From an uncultured Bacteroidota bacterium (lineage in GTDB: Bacteria > Bacteroidota > Bacteroidia > Flavobacteriales > Flavobacteriaceae), in contig CACIKV010000006.1 of assembly GCA_902587325.1 (NCBI GenBank), forward strand, positions 1-64,000: a stretch of 64,000 nt of DNA, in the 5' to 3' direction. Below the pieces are notes generated by a model. It was given only the letters and a program-made list of their open reading frames with translations. It did not search any database and had not been told where the DNA came from. Of this stretch, positions 33,260-44,404 are shown one piece after another. Numbering within the stretch: the stretch's first letter is position 1; the number at the start of each line of letters is the position of its first letter. The translations under genes and the position numbers were made by a program.

Positions 33260-34645
33260 ATGACATTAATTAAATCAATTTCAGGTATCAGAGGAACCAT
33301 TGGTGGTAGTATTGAAAATAATTTAACTCCAATAGATGCAGTTAATTTTGGTTGTGCATATGCAAAATGGTTAATTAAAAAAAAATCGATTTCAAAAAAT
33401 AAAGTTATAATAGGAAGAGATGCAAGAGTCTCAGGAAAAATGATTCAAAATCTTGTTCAATCTTCTCTCATATCCATGGGCATTGATGTAGTTGATCTAG
33501 GACTATCAACTACTCCAACAGTTGAAATAATGGTTAAAAAATATAATGCAGATGGGGGAATTATTATTACAGCAAGTCACAATCCTAAAGAATGGAATGC
33601 ATTAAAACTGCTAAATAAAAATGGTGAGTTTTTGAATAAACATGAAGGAAAGGAAATAGTTAATTATTATAAAAATAAAAAATTTAAATTTTCAAAAGTT
33701 GATGAATTAGGAACATCAATTAAGTTAAAAAATTCAATTAATCAACATATTAAATATATTTTAAATCTTGAACTTGTAAAGACTAAAAAAATAAAATCAA
33801 AAAAACTTAAAATAGTAGTTGATGCCGTTAATTCAACAGGGGGAATTATTATTCCAAAACTATTGAAAAAATTAAATATTGACGTTGTTGAGTTATATTG
33901 TGAACCGAATGGCGATTTTCCTCACAATCCTGAACCATTGAAAAAAAATCTTAAAGATTTATCTCAAAAAGTAATTGAATGTGGTGCTGATATGGGCATT
34001 GCTGTAGATCCCGACGTAGATCGTTTAGTTTTTATTTGCGAAAATGGAGAAATATTTGGAGAAGAAAACACACTGGTTGCTTGTGCTGATTATGTTCTGA
34101 GTAAAAATCCTGGTGCAACAGTATCTAACCTCTCATCATCAATTGCTTTAAGAGATATTACTGAAAAATATAATCAAACTCATTTTTACTCAGCAGTTGG
34201 AGAAGTAAATGTTATTGAAAAAATGAAAAAAGTAAATGCAGTTATTGGAGGTGAAGGGAATGGGGGAGTGATCTACCCTGAAAGTCATTACGGAAGAGAT
34301 GCTCTAGTCGGAATAGGACTTTTTTTATCTCTTTACACTGAAAGAAATTTAAGTCTAAGTAAATTAATTGAAACATATCCAAAGTACTTTATGGTCAAAC
34401 AAAGTATCAATTTATCAAATTCAATCAATATTGATGATGTTTTGGAGCAAATTGCAATAAAATACAAAAATGAAAATATAGACTGCGTGGATGGGGTTAG
34501 AATTGATTTTGAGAAAAGTTGGGTTCAAATACGAAAGTCAAACACAGAACCAATCATTAGAATTTACAGTGAGGCTACAACTAAAGAAAAAGCTAATGAT
34601 TTAATTTCAGTAATAGAATTATTAATAAAAGATATTACAAATTAA
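33260..34645 (+). CDS. glmM: Phosphoglucosamine mutase (phosphohexomutase); likely ATG at 33260, ORF from 33254
   Basis: SGIRGTIGG, TASHNPKEWNALKLL, DPDVDRLVF, RKSNTEPIIRIY. Confidence 0.9.
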   Translation: MTLIKSISGIRGTIGGSIENNLTPIDAVNFGCAYAKWLIKKKSISKNKVIIGRDARVSGKMIQNLVQSSLISMGIDVVDLGLSTTPTVEIMVKKYNADGGIIITASHNPKEWNALKLLNKNGEFLNKHEGKEIVNYYKNKKFKFSKVDELGTSIKLKNSINQHIKYILNLELVKTKKIKSKKLKIVVDAVNSTGGIIIPKLLKKLNIDVVELYCEPNGDFPHNPEPLKKNLKDLSQKVIECGADMGIAVDPDVDRLVFICENGEIFGEENTLVACADYVLSKNPGATVSNLSSSIALRDITEKYNQTHFYSAVGEVNVIEKMKKVNAVIGGEGNGGVIYPESHYGRDALVGIGLFLSLYTERNLSLSKLIETYPKYFMVKQSINLSNSINIDDVLEQIAIKYKNENIDCVDGVRIDFEKSWVQIRKSNTEPIIRIYSEATTKEKANDLISVIELLIKDITN

Positions 34646-35511
34646 GTTTTGGGAGCCTCATCCGAATGCTTAAATCTATTGTGAGTCCACAAGTATGGGT
34701 GTGGATCCTCTTTTAATTGATTTTCTACTTGCTTTAAGTATTTCTCTGTAATTTCATAGTCACTATAATCATTTGGACTTTCAGCAATAAGCTCAAATTC
34801 AACAGAATAATAACCTCTTTTTATTTTTTTCATTTTTCCATATATAACAGGAAGATTGTGTTTTTTTGCAATTCTTTCAGAGCCTGTAAAGATTGGCACA
34901 TTCACTCCAAGGAATTTGCTCCAATAATTTTTGCTTTTTAATTGAGGTGACTGATCAGCAACTAAGCCGTACATGTAAGGTTTTTCAGAATCAACTTCTC
35001 TTTTATAAATTTCTTTTATTGCATCATACCTAGATATTAAATCTAAACCATGTTTAGACCGTGAATTATGCATAAAACTATTCACTGATTTATTTTTAAT
35101 AGGCGTATACACAGCAATTAATTTATGTTTTATATAATAAGGAAGACTAGTACACCATTCATATCCTGCATAATGGGAAAGCATTAAAACAACACTCTTA
35201 CCCTCATAGTAAAATTTATTTAGCAAATCAACATTAATAACTTCTAATCTTTTATCAAAATCTAACTTTGAAAAAGAATCCATTTTAATTGACTCCAAGT
35301 ATAAATCAGTAAAGTATTTATAAAACTTATTTGTAATTAGTTGTATTTGGTAATCATCAAGTTTTAAATTGCTCCTACGAAGATTATTTTTTACAATACT
35401 TTGTCTATAATTAAAAATGTTTTTAATAATAAATGAAGTAAAATCTGATATTAAATAAATTACATTTAGAGGAAGTAATTTAATGAGTTTAAGTAAAACA
35501 GTAATAATCAC
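34642..35511 (-). CDS. Lysophospholipid/lipid A acyltransferase (LpxL/HtrB family)
   Basis: VLMLSHYAGYEWCTSLP, ADQSPQ, TGSERIAKKHNLPVIYG, WTHNRFK. Confidence 0.9.
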   Translation of the reverse strand: MIITVLLKLIKLLPLNVIYLISDFTSFIIKNIFNYRQSIVKNNLRRSNLKLDDYQIQLITNKFYKYFTDLYLESIKMDSFSKLDFDKRLEVINVDLLNKFYYEGKSVVLMLSHYAGYEWCTSLPYYIKHKLIAVYTPIKNKSVNSFMHNSRSKHGLDLISRYDAIKEIYKREVDSEKPYMYGLVADQSPQLKSKNYWSKFLGVNVPIFTGSERIAKKHNLPVIYGKMKKIKRGYYSVEFELIAESPNDYSDYEITEKYLKQVENQLKEDPHPYLWTHNRFKHSDEAPKT

Positions 35512-35517
35512 CTTAGT

Positions 35518-36633
35518 TTAATTACTATTCAATGACGAATTTAAAAAAAACTCTAATTCTGCACCTTTTATATTTTTTTCAATAATTTTTTTATCAGGAC
35601 CAATTAAAAAAGATGTTGGAACTCCCTCTGCTGCAACATTGTATAGTTTTGAAATTGGATCATTAAAATACTTTAGACTAGAAATATGGACCCAGTCTTC
35701 AATTCCATCATCCGTGATTGCTTTTCTCCATGAAGCTTCATTTATGTCTAAAGATACACCAACGATAATAAAATCTTCAGGGTCAAACTTATTCATAATC
35801 TCTGTTAAGCCAGGATTTTCAACTCTACAAGGGGCACACCAGGAGGCCCAAAAATCAAGAAGAATAAATTTTGAATTAATCGAGTTCAAAGAAATAATTT
35901 CCCCATTCAAACCTGGACCTGAAAACTTAGGAGCAAAAGCTCCAATAGTTGGGGATTCAGAATTCGTAAGATTATAATCATCAATAATTTTTTTAATTTC
36001 AAAAGATGAGCTAGTTTTCTTTATATTTTCAGAGAAATTGTTTAGTAAACTGTCCGCTAGTCTAAAATCTATAGATCTTTCAAATATCATTCTCCTTAAA
36101 ATTAAAGAAGATATGTAAGAATCGTTGTTTTGATTTATGAATTCAAACTCATAATCCGTCAATTTTTTCCTCATATTAATAAATTGAGACTCTAAATCTG
36201 CAACAATCAATGAATCGGATCTTGAAATAGCAATATTAATCTCCTGATCGATTTTTGATAATTCATTAGTAAATTTTAAAGTTTCATTTTTATATTTTTT
36301 AAAGTCATCGTTAGACTTTGTTCCAGAAACTTCTGAGGAGGATAATGAGTCTTTAAAAATTTTAAGCTTAATCACACCTGGCTCAAGAATTATAGGAATA
36401 TTTCCCATTATGTCCTTAAAAAATAAATAATGCATTTCTGGATAAGTTATTGTATCAGTAAAGGAAAATTTTCCATTTTTAATTAATGTTGAATCTTTTA
36501 AAATTGGTCTATTTTCTAAATATTGAACTAAGAAAACTTTTTCATTGTCATTAAAGTTTGAATCAGCAACTATTTTTACATCACTCTTACTACACGATAT
36601 GAAAAGAAATATAAATAAAACAGCTTTTTTCAC
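35518..36633 (-). CDS. TlpA-like thiol:disulfide protein with DUF4369-type N-terminus, lipoprotein (likely GTG start at 36633; ORF extends to 36642)
   Basis: Lipobox FISC; LLDFWASWCAPCRVENPGL. Confidence 0.92.
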   Translation of the reverse strand: MKKAVLFIFLFISCSKSDVKIVADSNFNDNEKVFLVQYLENRPILKDSTLIKNGKFSFTDTITYPEMHYLFFKDIMGNIPIILEPGVIKLKIFKDSLSSSEVSGTKSNDDFKKYKNETLKFTNELSKIDQEINIAISRSDSLIVADLESQFINMRKKLTDYEFEFINQNNDSYISSLILRRMIFERSIDFRLADSLLNNFSENIKKTSSSFEIKKIIDDYNLTNSESPTIGAFAPKFSGPGLNGEIISLNSINSKFILLDFWASWCAPCRVENPGLTEIMNKFDPEDFIIVGVSLDINEASWRKAITDDGIEDWVHISSLKYFNDPISKLYNVAAEGVPTSFLIGPDKKIIEKNIKGAELEFFLNSSLNSN

Positions 36634-36639
36634 TCTTAG

Positions 36640-36647
36640 CAAATTTA
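36640..36647 (-). promoter_or_regulatory. -7 box TAAATTTG, 6 nt upstream of the tlpA-like GTG
   Basis: Exact TAnnTTTG on minus strand. Confidence 0.5.
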
Positions 36648-36686
36648 GGATTACTTCGGCAAAAGTAATAACTTTAATTTAAAATT

Positions 36687-38378
36687 ATGAAGGAAAAAGA
36701 TAAAGTAATTTATAATTTAAAAAAAATAGTTGGAAAGATTAATGTTATAACTTCTGACTGGGGAAAGGAACCATTTTCCAAAGGATGGAGGTATGGGGAT
36801 GGAAAAGCACTAGCTGTAGTTAAACCAGGAAGATTGATAGAAATATGGAAAGTTCTTCAATTTTGTGTTAATAATAATTTAATTATTATAATGCAAGGCG
36901 CAAATACTGGACTCACAGGTGGTTCAACTCCTTTTGGTAATGATTACGACAGAGACATTATTGTAATAAATACAATTAGAATAAACGATATTCAAATTAT
37001 TAACGATGGTAAACAAATCATTGGATTAGCTGGAAGCACTCTTTATGATTTAGAAAAAAAACTAGATAAATACAACAGAGAACCTCATTCTGTCATAGGC
37101 TCAACATCTATTGGAGCTTCAATTGTGGGTGGAATTTGTAATAACTCTGGTGGATCTTTAGTACACCGAGGTCCTGCGTATACTCAACTAGCTCTTTATG
37201 CGAAAATTAACAAATTGGGTGATCTTGAGTTAATAAATGAATTAGATATTAATCTTGGATCTTGCCCAGATGAAATTTTTGAAAATCTAGAATCAAAAAA
37301 TTATGATAAAAATGATATAATAAATTCTAGTAAATTAGCATCCGATGATAAATACTCTGAAATTGTAAGAGAAATTAACTCTGATTCACCTTCAAGATTT
37401 AATGCAGATGAGCGATTATTATATGGTGTTTCAGGAAGTGCAGGTAAAGTAGCTGTATTTGCTGTTAGAGTTGATACATATCCAAAGCCAAAAAAAAGTC
37501 AAGTTTTTTATATCGGAACAAACGATACTGACGTCTTCTGGAAAATTAGAAGAGAAATTCTATCAAATTTCAAAACACTACCTAGATTAGGTGATTATAT
37601 GCATAGGGATTGCTATAATGCAGCAAAAAAATATAGTAAAGATTCTTTTATAGTAATTGAAAAACTCGGAACAAACTTTCTCCCTACACTATTCAATATT
37701 AAAAGGATTGTTGATTTATTTTCAAAAAAAATTAAGTTTTTACCTGAAAAATTTTCTGATATAATTTTGCAATATTTAAGTTATTTATGGCCAAATCATT
37801 TACCTAAAAGAATGAATAATTTTAAAAATCAATTTGAACACCTTTGGATTATTGAAATGACTGACGAAGGTATTGATGAAGCTGAGGTTTATTTTAAAAG
37901 CTTTTTTGATAAAAATGATGGGGCATATTTTAAATGCACTAAATCTGAGGCAAAAAAAGCACAATTACATAGGTATGTATCTGCAGGTGCATTTGGCAGG
38001 TATCAAGCATTAAAAAACAAGAGCAACGAAGAATCTTTTTCAATGGATATTGCTCTTCCAAGAAATGAAAAAAATTGGTTTGAAAATCTTCCTAAAGATA
38101 TAAATGAACTATTTGAAATTAAACTTTATTATGGTCATTTATTTTGTCACGTGATGCATCAAAATTATATTGTGAAAAAAGGAGTTGATACAAAAGCTTT
38201 ATTAAATAAACTTCTAATGTTTTATGAAAGCAGGGGAGCTGAATATCCTGCTGAGCATAACGTTGGACATGAATATTTTGCAAAATCTTCTTTATTGAAT
38301 TTTTATAAAAAACTTGATCCTACTAATTCATTCAATCCTGGAATAGGAAAGACGAGTAAATTGAAAAACTGGAAGTAA
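36687..38378 (+). CDS. dld: Quinone-dependent D-lactate dehydrogenase
   Basis: FAD-binding QGANTGLTGGSTP, SIGASIVGGICNNSGGSLVHRGPAYT; C-terminal PAEHNVGHEY. Confidence 0.92.
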   Translation: MKEKDKVIYNLKKIVGKINVITSDWGKEPFSKGWRYGDGKALAVVKPGRLIEIWKVLQFCVNNNLIIIMQGANTGLTGGSTPFGNDYDRDIIVINTIRINDIQIINDGKQIIGLAGSTLYDLEKKLDKYNREPHSVIGSTSIGASIVGGICNNSGGSLVHRGPAYTQLALYAKINKLGDLELINELDINLGSCPDEIFENLESKNYDKNDIINSSKLASDDKYSEIVREINSDSPSRFNADERLLYGVSGSAGKVAVFAVRVDTYPKPKKSQVFYIGTNDTDVFWKIRREILSNFKTLPRLGDYMHRDCYNAAKKYSKDSFIVIEKLGTNFLPTLFNIKRIVDLFSKKIKFLPEKFSDIILQYLSYLWPNHLPKRMNNFKNQFEHLWIIEMTDEGIDEAEVYFKSFFDKNDGAYFKCTKSEAKKAQLHRYVSAGAFGRYQALKNKSNEESFSMDIALPRNEKNWFENLPKDINELFEIKLYYGHLFCHVMHQNYIVKKGVDTKALLNKLLMFYESRGAEYPAEHNVGHEYFAKSSLLNFYKKLDPTNSFNPGIGKTSKLKNWK

Positions 38379-38414
38379 ATTTACTGAGATAACCAATATC
38401 TTAATATTTAAACT

Positions 38415-38422
38415 TATTTTTG
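38415..38422 (+). promoter_or_regulatory. -7 box TATTTTTG, 7 nt upstream of the aroC ATG
   Basis: Exact TAnnTTTG. Confidence 0.5.
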
Positions 38423-38429
38423 TGAAAGA

Positions 38430-39491
38430 ATGGGCAATAATTTTGGAAAAATTTTTAGATTAACAACTTTTGGAGAATCTCACGGTAAAGCTATTGGTGG
38501 TATAATTGATGGATGCCCTGCAAATAAAGAAATTGATTTATCTAAAGTTCAACTTGACCTAGACAAAAGAAGACCCGGCCAATCCAAAATTGTAACTCAA
38601 AGGAAAGAGAGTGATAAAGTTGAGTTTCTATCTGGAATTTTTGATGGAAAAACAACTGGAACTCCAATTGGATTTATAATTATTAATAAAGATCAAAAAT
38701 CAAAAGATTATGATCATATAAAAGATATATTTAGACCTTCACATGCTGATTTTGTTTATCAAAAAAAATATGGTATAAGAGACTACAGGGGCGGTGGCAG
38801 AAGTTCAGCTAGAGAAACTGCTTGCAGGGTTGTTGCAGGATCGATTGCAAAACAGATTTTAAATGAAATTTCTTTCAATGCTTTTGTTTCAAAAGTTGGT
38901 AATATTAAAATTAGTTCTGATTTTTCTAAAATCAATTTTCAAAATATTGAAAAAAATCCAGTAAGATGTCCAGACCTAAAGAAAGCAGAAGAAATGGAAT
39001 CACTAATAAAGGCCGTCAGGAAAGATGGTGACACCATTGGAGGGATTGTATCATGTGTGATTAAGAATGTTCCAGTAGGAATTGGAGAACCTGTTTTTGA
39101 CAAACTACATGCTGAATTAGGAAAAGCTATGCTTTCAATAAATGCAGTGAAAGGTTTTGAGTTTGGAAGTGGTTTTAGAGGTGTTGAAATGAGAGGAAGT
39201 GAACACAATGATCAATATAAATCAGATGAGTCTACCAAAACTAATAATTCAGGAGGAATTCAAGGTGGAATAAGTAATGGTATGGAGATATATTTTAATG
39301 TTGCTTTTAAACCTGTTGCTACTATCATGAAAAATCAAAAAACTATTGATAAAGCTGGAAAAGAAACAAATATTTCAGGAAAAGGAAGACATGACCCCTG
39401 CGTTGTTCCTAGAGCTGTACCTATTGTAGAATCAATGGCTGCTCTTGTGATTCTTGATATGATTCTTATCAATAATTCTAAAAATTTATGA
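38430..39491 (+). CDS. aroC: Chorismate synthase
   Basis: [47 protein letters not shown]. Confidence 0.97.
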   Translation: MGNNFGKIFRLTTFGESHGKAIGGIIDGCPANKEIDLSKVQLDLDKRRPGQSKIVTQRKESDKVEFLSGIFDGKTTGTPIGFIIINKDQKSKDYDHIKDIFRPSHADFVYQKKYGIRDYRGGGRSSARETACRVVAGSIAKQILNEISFNAFVSKVGNIKISSDFSKINFQNIEKNPVRCPDLKKAEEMESLIKAVRKDGDTIGGIVSCVIKNVPVGIGEPVFDKLHAELGKAMLSINAVKGFEFGSGFRGVEMRGSEHNDQYKSDESTKTNNSGGIQGGISNGMEIYFNVAFKPVATIMKNQKTIDKAGKETNISGKGRHDPCVVPRAVPIVESMAALVILDMILINNSKNL

Positions 39492-40744
39492 AAAAAATTT
39501 CATTACACTGGAAAATAATCATAGGTATGTTTCTAGGTGTAATAATTGGATTGATATTTAGTTCCTTCAGCGGAGGTAGTATTTACATAACAAATTTTGT
39601 TAAACCTTTTGGTACCATTTTCATTAATTCCCTAAAATTAATTGCAATCCCTTTAATTTTAGCATCACTGATTAAAGGAATTTCTGATTTGAAAGATATA
39701 TCTAAACTTTCATCCATGGGATTATTGACGATTATGACATATCTCACTACTACAATTATTGCTGTATCCATTGGTTTGTTAGTTGTAAATTCTTTAGGTC
39801 CAGGTAAAAGCATAAGTGATGAAACAAGGACTGAACTAATTAATGCCTATTCTAATGATGCAAATGAAAAAAGAGATATTGCTGAAGAGAAAAAAAAATC
39901 AGGGCCGCTTCAACCGCTTGTTGACCTAGTTCCCTCAAATTTTCTAAATGCCGCCTCGAATAATAAAAATATGCTTCAGGTGATATTTTTTTCAATATTA
40001 TTTGGTATTGCTATGATTTTAATCCCTGCAGAAAAATCTAAACCAGTAAAAACTTTTTTTGACTCTTTAAATGATGTTATTTTGAAAATAATTGATATAA
40101 TAATGACATGTGCTCCTTTTGGAGTTTTTGCTCTTTTAGCTTCATTAATAGTTGAAGCGCCTAACATTGATCTTTTAAAAAGTTTGATTTTGTATTCCAT
40201 CACATTATTAGTTGGACTATTTGTTGTAATAATTATTTATTTACTATTTATAAAAATTTTTCTAAAAAGAAATTTAAGAGAATTCATTAATGGAATTTTA
40301 CCTGCACAATTAGTAGCTTTTTCCACAAGCTCAAGTGCAGCAACCCTTCCTGTTACAATGGACAGAGTTGAAAATGAATTAGGTGTAAAAAAAGAAGTTT
40401 CAAGTTTTGTCTTACCAATAGGAGCAACAATTAACATGGATGGAACTGCAGTTTACCAAGCTGTAGCAGCAGTTTTTATTGCCCAAACTTTTGGATTAGA
40501 TTTAAGCTTAATTGATCAATTAGGAATAATTACTACAGCTACATTAGCATCAATCGGTGCAGCTGCTGTACCAAGTGCTGGAATTATTGTGCTTGTAATT
40601 GTTTTAGCTCAAGCTGGAATTCCTGAAGCGGGATTAGCTCTGATTTTTGCTGTAGACAGACCACTAGATATGTTTAGAACAGTAGTTAATGTTACTGGTG
40701 ATGCAATGGTTTCATTAATTGTGTCTAAATTTCAAAAATCTTGA
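39488..40744 (+). CDS. Dicarboxylate/amino acid:cation (DAACS) symporter
   Basis: [44 protein letters not shown]. Confidence 0.95.
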   Translation: MKKISLHWKIIIGMFLGVIIGLIFSSFSGGSIYITNFVKPFGTIFINSLKLIAIPLILASLIKGISDLKDISKLSSMGLLTIMTYLTTTIIAVSIGLLVVNSLGPGKSISDETRTELINAYSNDANEKRDIAEEKKKSGPLQPLVDLVPSNFLNAASNNKNMLQVIFFSILFGIAMILIPAEKSKPVKTFFDSLNDVILKIIDIIMTCAPFGVFALLASLIVEAPNIDLLKSLILYSITLLVGLFVVIIIYLLFIKIFLKRNLREFINGILPAQLVAFSTSSSAATLPVTMDRVENELGVKKEVSSFVLPIGATINMDGTAVYQAVAAVFIAQTFGLDLSLIDQLGIITTATLASIGAAAVPSAGIIVLVIVLAQAGIPEAGLALIFAVDRPLDMFRTVVNVTGDAMVSLIVSKFQKS

Positions 40745-41409
40745 GCGTAAAAATTATAAAATGTTGGAAAAAGATTTTAGATAAAGAGTTTAAATCTGAA
40801 TATTTTTATAATATAATTTCAAAAACAAAAGAAGAATATTCAAGATTCAAATGCTATCCTGCTGGTAGAAATATATTTAAGGCTTTTGATAAGTGTCCTT
40901 TTGAAAAACTAAAAGTTATAATCATAGGTCAAGACCCTTATCACGGAGAAAAACAAGCTAATGGTCTATGTTTTTCTGTTAATAAAGAAATTGAAAACCC
41001 TCCATCTTTAAATAATATTTTTAAAGAATTAAATAATAATTTTTCAAATAAATTAAGAACTGATAGTGATTTATCAGATTGGTCAAAACAAGGTGTTCTT
41101 TTAATGAACTCAATATTAACTGTAAGACGAAGATTTCCAGGATCACATCAAAATATTGGATGGGAAATTTTTACTGATAACGTTATTAAAATAATTTCTG
41201 AAAAAAAAAATAATCTTGTCTTCATGTTATGGGGAAATTATGCAAAAAACAAAGAAAAGTTTATAAAAAAATCTAACCACCTTATTTTAAAAAGTGGACA
41301 CCCATCGCCTTTAAGTGCAAACAGAGGATATTGGTTTGGTAATAATCATTTTATAAAATGTAATGATTTTTTAGAAAGTAAGGGATTAAATACTATAAAA
41401 TGGATATAA
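40741..41409 (+). CDS. ung: Uracil-DNA glycosylase (TTG start overlapping the upstream TGA)
   Basis: VIIGQDPYHGEKQANGLCFSV, LMNSILTVRR, HPSPLSANRG. Confidence 0.96.
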   Translation: MSVKIIKCWKKILDKEFKSEYFYNIISKTKEEYSRFKCYPAGRNIFKAFDKCPFEKLKVIIIGQDPYHGEKQANGLCFSVNKEIENPPSLNNIFKELNNNFSNKLRTDSDLSDWSKQGVLLMNSILTVRRRFPGSHQNIGWEIFTDNVIKIISEKKNNLVFMLWGNYAKNKEKFIKKSNHLILKSGHPSPLSANRGYWFGNNHFIKCNDFLESKGLNTIKWI

Positions 41410-41443
41410 TTATGATTAATTTTATTTTTATTAAATAAAGTCT

Positions 41444-41977
41444 ATGAAAAAGTTTTTTGAATTTAAAGGAACGATTAATGGATCCACTTTTATTTTAAGA
41501 TTTTTATTTATGATTGTTTTATCACTGCCTTTTTTTATTTTATGTATAATATGGGGTTTTAGTTTAGTTTTTAATTATTCAGATATTGATTTATCAAGTT
41601 TTAGTAGTTTGAGTTTTTCTGAGTCTAATGCAATTGGAGAAAAAGCTGGAGAAAAAATTGCTAAAGAAATTCAAGAACTTGGTACTATAAAATGGTTTTC
41701 AAAAAAACTTGGATTTGGATGGATAGCTTCTTTGTTTATGTCAGTTGTTCCGTTAATTTGGTTTGGATTAAGTACTTATTATAAGAGAATCTCAGCATTA
41801 TTTTATTCGAATCGTATTAAGGCCTTTATTTTTTTTATAATTGTGGAGTCTGCATTGGACTTGATATCTATAAGTTCAAATAGTTCGTTTGTGTATTGGA
41901 TTTGTACAATAATGGGCTATGTGATTTTCTTTTATTTAGTTTTAAAAAACTCACCAATTGGTGAACACGACGGATAG
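41444..41977 (+). CDS. Small integral membrane protein, possibly DUF805-like
   Basis: Several hydrophobic segments; FEFKGTINGSTFILRFL N-terminus; family assignment tentative. Confidence 0.5.
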   Translation: MKKFFEFKGTINGSTFILRFLFMIVLSLPFFILCIIWGFSLVFNYSDIDLSSFSSLSFSESNAIGEKAGEKIAKEIQELGTIKWFSKKLGFGWIASLFMSVVPLIWFGLSTYYKRISALFYSNRIKAFIFFIIVESALDLISISSNSSFVYWICTIMGYVIFFYLVLKNSPIGEHDG

Positions 41978-41999
41978 TAAAAATTAGGAAAAAGTACAA

Positions 42000-42335
42000 T
42001 TAACCCCCAATTCTCTTTACATAATGACCCTCAGATTCTAAAATTGATATAATCCCCTCTCTTTTATCTCCCTGAAAAAACATCTCATTATTTTTAATGC
42101 TTCCACCAATCCCTAGCTTATTTTTAATATGTTTTGATAAACTTCTTAATTCATTTCTATTTAAACCCGTAAAACCTTTTAAAATGATCACAGGGTTACC
42201 AGCTCTTCCCTTTATGGAGTAATGAGCCTGTAAACTTTGTTTAATTTTATTACGCTTTAGAATTTGTTTATCCTCTGGATTATATTCTTTTGGAATAAGT
42301 GATTTTAAATCTTGAAGAGAGTTTAATTTTTTCAT
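42000..42335 (-). CDS. SUI1/YciH-family translation initiation factor
   Basis: Kx(n)GNPVIILKGFTG...LSKHIKNKLGIGGSIKNNEMFFQGD. Confidence 0.9.
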   Translation of the reverse strand: MKKLNSLQDLKSLIPKEYNPEDKQILKRNKIKQSLQAHYSIKGRAGNPVIILKGFTGLNRNELRSLSKHIKNKLGIGGSIKNNEMFFQGDKREGIISILESEGHYVKRIGG

Positions 42336-43279
42336 TACAAAACACCAATTTCTTTTAGTCTTTGAATTAGAAAATCATGTGCGGTAATATCATCAAATTT
42401 TTTTGGATTTTCATTATTAATACATGATTCTAAAACATCTAGTTTCATAGTACCTACAGGATGAAGAAAGAACGGAATTGAATATCTCGACTTCTTCCAA
42501 AGATGTTTTGGAGGATTAATGACCTTGTGAATAGTAGATTTTAACTTATTATTAGTATATCTAGAAAGCATATCACCGACATTAATTATAATTTCATCCT
42601 TCTCAGCTATTGCATCAATCCACTTACCTTCATTAGTTAATACTTGCAAGCCTTTTCCGTGAGCACCCATTAGGAGTGTTATTAAATTTATATCACCATG
42701 AGCGGCAGCTCTTTCAGCTCCACTAGGTTTAGTTTTAATAGGAGGGTAGTGAATCGGCCTAAGAATGCTATTTCCTTTTTCTACGAATTTATCAAAATGA
42801 TCTTCCTTTAAGCCAAGAAATAAAGAAATAGCTCTTAGCACATATATAGATGTTTTTTCTAATGATTTATATACTTTTTTTCCAATTTTGTTAAACTCTG
42901 GAAGTTCATTAACAGTTAGATTTTTTGGATATCCAAACTTTAAGTATTCCGATTCATCAAGATATTGTCCAAAATGCCAGAATTCCTTTAAATCTCCATG
43001 TTTTTTTCCTTTTGCATGCTCTTTACCAAAAGATGTATACCCTCTTTGACCAGCAAAACCTTTCAATTCATATTTACATTTTATATTCTTTGGAAGGTCG
43101 AAAAATTTTTTAATGTATTTATATATATTTTTAATATCTGAATCTTTTAAAAAATGTCCTTTAAGGGCTACAAATCCTATTTCTTGGTATGCCTTTCCTA
43201 ACTTATTTACAAAATCTTGTTTTAAAGACAAGTCATCTGAAATAAAATCACTTAAATTAACAGACGGAATATTTGGCAT
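42335..43279 (-). CDS. Isopenicillin N synthase-like 2OG-Fe(II) oxygenase
   Basis: AHGDINLITLL (HxD), GLQVLTNEGKWI, INVGDMLSRYTNNKLKSTIHKV. Confidence 0.9.
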   Translation of the reverse strand: MPNIPSVNLSDFISDDLSLKQDFVNKLGKAYQEIGFVALKGHFLKDSDIKNIYKYIKKFFDLPKNIKCKYELKGFAGQRGYTSFGKEHAKGKKHGDLKEFWHFGQYLDESEYLKFGYPKNLTVNELPEFNKIGKKVYKSLEKTSIYVLRAISLFLGLKEDHFDKFVEKGNSILRPIHYPPIKTKPSGAERAAAHGDINLITLLMGAHGKGLQVLTNEGKWIDAIAEKDEIIINVGDMLSRYTNNKLKSTIHKVINPPKHLWKKSRYSIPFFLHPVGTMKLDVLESCINNENPKKFDDITAHDFLIQRLKEIGVL

Positions 43280-43282
43280 AAT

Positions 43283-44389
43283 CTAAATTTTGATGGAGGA
43301 GTAGGGCAGATTAAAAGCGTCGGAAACAGCTTTGTAAACAATGTTGCCATTTACAATATTCAATCCTTTCCTGAGAGGTTTATTGTCAACACATGCTTTT
43401 TTCCAACCTTTATTGGCTATTTCAATTGCATAATAAACTGTTGCGTTAGTTAATGCTTCGGTTGAGGTCATAGGTACAGCACCTGGCATATTTGCTACCG
43501 AGTAATGTAAAACATCGTCTATGATATAAGTAGGAGAGTTGTGAGTTGTGGGTTTTGTTGTTTCAAAACAGCCTCCTTGATCAACTGCTACATCAACCAA
43601 AACAGTGCCTTTTGATAAGTCTTTTAGCATTTCCTTTGAGATTAGGTTAGGAGCTTTGGCTCCTGGCAAAAGTACTGCACCGATCACCAAATGAGCATTG
43701 GAGATAGCCTCCTTAATATTATATTGATTAGAAAATTTAGTTTTTACGTTTTTTGGCATAATATCATCGAGCTCCCTCAGTCTATCTAAACTAATATCTA
43801 ATATGGTAACATCAGCACCTAAACCAGCTAACATTTTAGCAGATTGAGTTCCTACAGTTCCACCTCCAATAACAACAGCTTTTGCAGGATTAACACCTGG
43901 AACACCACCTAATAAAATGCCACAACCTTTTTGATGTTTTTCAAGAAATTTTGCACCTTGTTGGGCTGCCATTCTTCCAGCAACTTCAGACATTGGAGTC
44001 AAAAGTGGAAGAGATTTATCTAAGTTTTCAACTGTTTCATAAGCAATACAAACAGCTTTACTGTCGACCATTGCTTTTGTAAGCTGTAAAGATGATGCAA
44101 AATGAAAAAAAGTATATATAATTTGATCTTTTTTAATTAGGGAATACTCTCTTTCTAAAGGTTCCTTAACTTTAATTATCATTTCAGATATATTATAAAT
44201 ATCATCAATACTATCAACGATTTTGGCGCCAATATTTAAAAAATCTTTATCAGAATATCCGCTACCTTCTCCAGCAGATTTTTGGACATATACATCATGA
44301 TTATTTTGTATTAATGTTTGAACGCCTGACGGTGTCATCCCAATCCTGTACTCACTCTCTTTAATTTCTTTTGGTACCCCTATAATCAT
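43283..44389 (-). CDS. ald: Alanine dehydrogenase
   Basis: MIIGVPKEIKESEYRIGMTPSGV, VVIGGGTVGTQSAKMLAGLGADV, VDQGGCFETTKPTTH. Confidence 0.96.
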   Translation of the reverse strand: MIIGVPKEIKESEYRIGMTPSGVQTLIQNNHDVYVQKSAGEGSGYSDKDFLNIGAKIVDSIDDIYNISEMIIKVKEPLEREYSLIKKDQIIYTFFHFASSLQLTKAMVDSKAVCIAYETVENLDKSLPLLTPMSEVAGRMAAQQGAKFLEKHQKGCGILLGGVPGVNPAKAVVIGGGTVGTQSAKMLAGLGADVTILDISLDRLRELDDIMPKNVKTKFSNQYNIKEAISNAHLVIGAVLLPGAKAPNLISKEMLKDLSKGTVLVDVAVDQGGCFETTKPTTHNSPTYIIDDVLHYSVANMPGAVPMTSTEALTNATVYYAIEIANKGWKKACVDNKPLRKGLNIVNGNIVYKAVSDAFNLPYSSIKI

Positions 44390-44393
44390 AAGT

Positions 44394-44401
44394 CAAATAT
44401 A
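44394..44401 (-). promoter_or_regulatory. -7 box TATATTTG, 4 nt upstream of the ald ATG
   Basis: Exact TAnnTTTG on minus strand. Confidence 0.5.
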
Positions 44402-44404
44402 TGA

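Noticed and set aside
35518-36633. DUF4369/TlpA protein as novel
   Set aside because: Canonical WCxPC TlpA-like lipoprotein, common in Bacteroidetes
38939-40437. Minus-strand ORFs within aroC and the DAACS symporter
   Set aside because: Antisense to highly conserved genes; no independent coding evidence
42335-43279. Beta-lactam biosynthesis gene (isopenicillin N synthase-like)
   Set aside because: Belongs to the broad 2OG-Fe oxygenase family; no NRPS or other biosynthetic partner nearby
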